Source of the DNA: Bradyrhizobium sp. 190
Lineage (GTDB): Bacteria; Pseudomonadota; Alphaproteobacteria; Rhizobiales; Xanthobacteraceae
Direction of reading: 5' to 3'
DNA length: 64,000 bases
NCBI RefSeq assembly: GCF_023073415.1
Contig: NZ_JADPJL010000083.1
Coordinates: 54,371-118,370 of the forward strand
Below the pieces are notes generated by a model. It saw only the letters and a program-made list of their open reading frames with translations. It made no database searches and was not told where the DNA came from. The stretch's first letter is position 1. Every line of letters begins with the position of its first letter. A program made the position numbers and the translations under genes. Positions 61,491 to 64,000 of the stretch are shown one piece after another.

Positions 61491-61530
61491 GCCAGACCGC
61501 GATAGTCGGGTAATATATTTTCGATCTGGC
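61491..61530. promoter_or_regulatory. Inverted repeat in the exporter/LysR divergent promoter
   Basis: GCCAGACCG (61491-61499) and CGATCTGGC (61522-61530) are imperfect inverted repeats with TAATATAT between them, resembling a -10. Typical of LysR-controlled divergent promoters. Confidence 0.5.
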
Positions 61531-61546
61531 CCGATAGATAGAAGTT

Positions 61547-62455
61547 ATGTCCTTGAACCTGCATTTACTGCGCCTGTTCACGACGGTGGTGAGAACCGGG
61601 AGTTTCTCGCGCGCAGCCGACGCCCTCCATATCAGCCAGCCGGCGATCTCGAAGGGGGTGCGGGATTTCGAGCTTCAGGTCGGCTGCCGCCTGCTCGACC
61701 GGACGCCAAAGGGCGTGCGGCCGACACGGGAGGGAAAGGCGCTGGTGCGGCATGCGGAGGCGCTGTTTGCAGCCGAGCGTGCGGCTGAGGACGAATTATT
61801 GTCGCTGCGCAATCTCGACAGCGGATCGCTGCGCATCGGCGCATCCACCACGATCGCGACCTACATGATATCGGACTATCTCGGAACGTTTCACCGAAAA
61901 TATCCCGGGATCGACCTGCATCTCATTATCGCCAATACCAGGGACATCGCCGATCTCATGCTGGCGCATGATATCGAGATCGCGCTGGTCGAAGGTCCGG
62001 TCGAAGTTGACGAACTCGAAAGCCATGCCTGGCGCACCGACGTGATGAGCCTGATCGTCGATGCGCGGCACCGCTTCGCGGCGGCCGAACGCGGGATCGA
62101 CGGCGCGGCGCTTGGCGATGAAGTCCTGATCGTGCGCGAGCCCGGCTCCGGATCGCGCGAAGTGGTGGCGCAGGCGCTGGCTGCCGAGGGCATTGAGCCC
62201 CGGCGCACGCTGGAGATCGGCAGCACCGAGGCGATCAAGCAGGCGGTAGCCGCCGGCCTCGGCGTCGCCATCGTCTCCAGCGCCACGATTTCCGATCAGG
62301 TCACGCTCGGCCGGCTCAAGGTCGTGCCGATGCGCGACCTGCAGATCGAGCGCACGCTGTGGCAATTGAAGGTACCCGGGCGAATTGAAATTCCTGCGGC
62401 GACCGCGTTCGAGCGGATGATCTGGCAGGACAAGCGCGTTGCGGAGGTAGCTTAG
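61547..62455 (+). CDS. LysR-family regulator (YeiE/CysB-like arrangement)
   Basis: 302 residues from ATG 61547. N-terminal HTH (LHLLRLFTTVVRTGSFSRAA + DALHISQPAISKGVRDFE), then the effector domain with IGASTTIATYMISDYLGTFH and SREVVAQALAAEGIEP. Divergent from the YeiH-type exporter, as yeiE is from yeiH in enterobacteria, where sulfite is the reported signal. The same ligand is an inference here. Confidence 0.88.
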   Translation: MSLNLHLLRLFTTVVRTGSFSRAADALHISQPAISKGVRDFELQVGCRLLDRTPKGVRPTREGKALVRHAEALFAAERAAEDELLSLRNLDSGSLRIGASTTIATYMISDYLGTFHRKYPGIDLHLIIANTRDIADLMLAHDIEIALVEGPVEVDELESHAWRTDVMSLIVDARHRFAAAERGIDGAALGDEVLIVREPGSGSREVVAQALAAEGIEPRRTLEIGSTEAIKQAVAAGLGVAIVSSATISDQVTLGRLKVVPMRDLQIERTLWQLKVPGRIEIPAATAFERMIWQDKRVAEVA

Positions 62456-62670
62456 AAGATCAGAGCTTTGGCGAGCGCCGCGACGCGGCTGAATTCGTCA
62501 AATACGCCCGGCTCGAAGAAGACGGCGCGGGCGATCACGATGGCCCCAACCAGCGACCAGAACAGGCCGGTGCCGGCCCACAACAGATATCTGGACGCGC
62601 GCGAAGGCGGCGCTGCGTCCCTTTCGGGCGCCAGACGCTCGCCAAACGGCTCGTATCTCAAGCGGTCCAT
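62452..62670 (-). CDS. Small single-span membrane protein
   Basis: 72 residues from ATG 62670; the frame opens at 62916. Basic N-terminus (MDRLRYEPFGERLAPERDAA) and one membrane helix (LLWAGTGLFWSLVGAIVIAR). Its stop overlaps the LysR stop in a convergent arrangement. Function unknown. Confidence 0.5.
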   Translation of the reverse strand: MDRLRYEPFGERLAPERDAAPPSRASRYLLWAGTGLFWSLVGAIVIARAVFFEPGVFDEFSRVAALAKALIF

Positions 62671-63505
62671 TGCACGGCCAATCTGTTGATTCCGAGGCAA
62701 ATGTCGTCGTTTCCGGCCGATGGAGCAATGGAAGCGATTTGCTTTTTCGAACCACGAAATGGAAGCGCATTTCCGTATGGACCGGTTGCGGAATGGCTTT
62801 CTTCTTTGCCGGTGCTTGGCTGCTCGGCTCCGAGGGAATCGCGGAAGGTCGAGCGGGATTGCCGTCACTCCGACGCGCGTCACCGCATTCAATGGCAATG
62901 CATTGGATCTTGGCATTAGATCTTGAAAGGCTTGGTGGGCGCACCAGGGCTCGAACCTGGGACCCGCTGATTAAGAGATAGCGACGGGTAGAGAACAATC
63001 AATGACTTACTGGTCGCACCACTGGCCTACTCCGACCGAAAATGGGCATTCGTCGCACAATCATAGTCGTCGCACTGCCTCATATCTGAACACGGGCTAA
63101 TCTGACTTTACGGGGTCAACTGCGACTACAAGGCCATCGATCGATAGGTTCAAATCGGGGACATGCAACCATCTCAAATTGCTATTTGAAGCGGCGGCCT
63201 GAACGGGTCGATCCGCCGGCCGATCCGTGGGCAATATGAGAACCGAAACGCCAGCGATGAACTATGTTTGTAGATTTGGATGGAGAGTCTGGATCGTCCT
63301 GCGAACCCGGCGTCCCGAACCCAGTTATCGTGCCTCATAGTGCTGAAAAGTCGAGAGTTTTGGCTTCATTCGACGCCGGTTATGTCCGTTCGTTCCTGAC
63401 GTAGTCGGGGTTATTCCGGGGTTGGCACTTCATGCAGAAATAGGTTTTCGACCAGAGACTTTCGGTTGGTTGCGGGGACCTGTAGCCATCTGAAATTCCT
63501 TGGCA
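62671..63505. other. 835-bp region without an intact gene
   Basis: Holds the tRNA-Lys 3' fragment at 62933-62977; the rest has only short frames and no recognisable product. It looks like an island edge. Confidence 0.5.
62933..62977 (-). tRNA. 3' fragment of tRNA-Lys (CTT), likely attachment-site scar
   Basis: On the minus strand the text runs from CTCTTAATCAGCGGGTCCC through the T-arm GGTTCGAGCC to GCGCCCACCA: the anticodon loop (CTT), 3' half and encoded CCA of a lysine tRNA. The 5' half (D-arm and acceptor strand) is absent; unrelated sequence replaces it. Integrating elements that target tRNA genes leave exactly such 3' copies. Confidence 0.75.
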
Positions 63506-63762
63506 GTGGCTTAGACCACCGCCCGCCCCTATGCCGACCCGGAAAAAGCCGCGCGCCGGATCCTCGAAATCGCCAATGCGGTCGAGCCAATACAAGGCGC
63601 ATCCACATCGAGCAAATCAACGAGCCGTTTCTCTTCCGTGATCGCGGCAGCCCGGCCGAGTACAGCGCGGGCCTCAAACTTGCGATCGAGCGCGGCTGGC
63701 TGAAGATGCACGACGGAACTTTCGTCACCTTCTCGGCCGCCGGCACCGAGCTGTTCGCCTGA
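63506..63762 (+). pseudogene. Decayed small protein, copy 2 (YADPE..RRIxEIA family)
   Basis: From GTG 63506 the third codon is TAG, then TTARPYADPEKAARRILEIA + NAVEPIQG. After an indel the next frame reads RIHIEQINEPFLFRDRGSPA, EYSAGLKLAIERGWLKMHDG and TFVTFSAAGTELFA to the TGA at 63760-63762. It is the same family as 34936-35198 but damaged at different places. Confidence 0.65.
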
Positions 63763-63795
63763 CGAAAGAAAGCCCCAAAATTTTTTGCGGCTCCC

Positions 63796-63823
63796 TTGAA
63801 ACCAAAACCGGTTTTCCTAATTT
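63796..63823 (+). promoter_or_regulatory. Promoter of the Hsp20 gene
   Basis: TTGAAA (63796-63801), a 16-base spacer and TAATTT (63818-63823). CTTGAAA also resembles a sigma-32 -35. Confidence 0.55.
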
Positions 63824-63828
63824 TTTTG

Positions 63829-63936
63829 TCGCCACCATGCGGTGGTGTCCGGGTGCCTGATGGGCCCGGGCTGGAGACGGGCACCGGTAGTGTCCGGTGC
63901 TGCTCGTAACCAACTTGCTCATTGGAGGATTTGGCT
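63829..63936 (+). promoter_or_regulatory. ROSE-type RNA thermometer leader
   Basis: The leader between the promoter and the Hsp20 ATG has a hairpin GCCACC-ATGC-GGTGGT (63831-63846), a larger stem pairing GGGTGCC with GGGCACC, and a final stem in which AACTTGCTCATTGGAGGA holds the Shine-Dalgarno GGAGG. This is the layout and 3' sequence of rhizobial ROSE elements, which hide the ribosome-binding site at low temperature. Confidence 0.82.
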
Positions 63937-64000
63937 ATGCGCAGTTACAACTTTGAACCTCTCTGGCGCTCGACCATCGGCTTCGACCGCCTCTTCGATC
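63937..64000 (+). CDS. Small heat-shock protein Hsp20, 3' end outside window
   Basis: Starts at ATG 63937: MRSYNFEPLWRSTIGFDRLF, the characteristic N-terminus of IbpA-like alpha-crystallin chaperones. It is preceded by GGAGG within a ROSE-type leader. Only 21 residues are visible. Confidence 0.85.
   Translation, partial: MRSYNFEPLWRSTIGFDRLFD

Overview
The window looks like chromosomal DNA from an alphaproteobacterium close to Bradyrhizobium (Nitrobacteraceae). This rests on family-level recognition, not on a search. The evidence is two H-NS-like proteins with the rhizobial KYRNP..SETWSGRGK C-terminus, PEPxxWA-CTERM exported proteins, a DUF1127 protein, a ROSE-type heat-shock leader before an Hsp20 gene at the right edge, many tiny species-typical ORFs, and interspersed repeats between genes.

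Layout. 1-4.6 kb: surface polysaccharide genes (5'-truncated flippase, UDP-sugar 4-epimerase, methyltransferase, GT4). 4.7-8.0 kb: a large Tat-exported glycosidase-like protein just downstream of the major pseudopilin gene gspG. 8.3-11.4 kb: a lone RND pump. 11.4-13.8 kb: a phage-type recombination module (YqaJ exonuclease, ERF annealing protein fused to an HNH domain) divergent from a small XRE regulator with palindromic operators. 14-24 kb: small conserved hypotheticals, a GT2, a J-domain-like membrane protein, a PilZ protein, a PEP-CTERM protein, a VanZ-like protein and decayed genes.

24.3-33.2 kb holds most of a type II secretion system (gspE-F-H-I-J, a gap, then gspL-M-C/N-O, with gspK divergent). 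An IS1182-type element (33.34-34.90 kb) and a repeat- and pseudogene-rich stretch (34.9-38.3 kb) follow. The secretin gspD, coupled to a small lipoprotein gene, lies at 38.3-41.1 kb. 42.2-48.0 kb: a CDP-sugar-type operon, a four-CX3C secreted peptide, an H-NS-like gene and a polyprenyl glycosylphosphotransferase. 48-57.7 kb: small membrane proteins, a degenerate nucleotidyl-cyclase-like protein, two PEP-CTERM proteins, a WecB-NfrB glycan pair and a second H-NS-like gene. 58.2-62.5 kb: an acyl-CoA dehydrogenase-family protein lacking the usual catalytic glutamates, a nitroreductase, a YeiH-type exporter and a LysR regulator. 62.9-64.0 kb: a tRNA-Lys 3' fragment (likely attachment-site scar), a decayed small gene and the start of an Hsp20 gene.

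How it fits together: much of the window concerns building and decorating the envelope (glycan synthesis, T2SS, PEP-CTERM cargo). The Tat-exported protein beside gspG is a natural candidate T2SS substrate. The most coherent new proposal is a sulfite-releasing and sulfite-export module at 58.2-62.5 kb. No exosortase gene and no CDP-glucose 4,6-dehydratase were recognised in the window.
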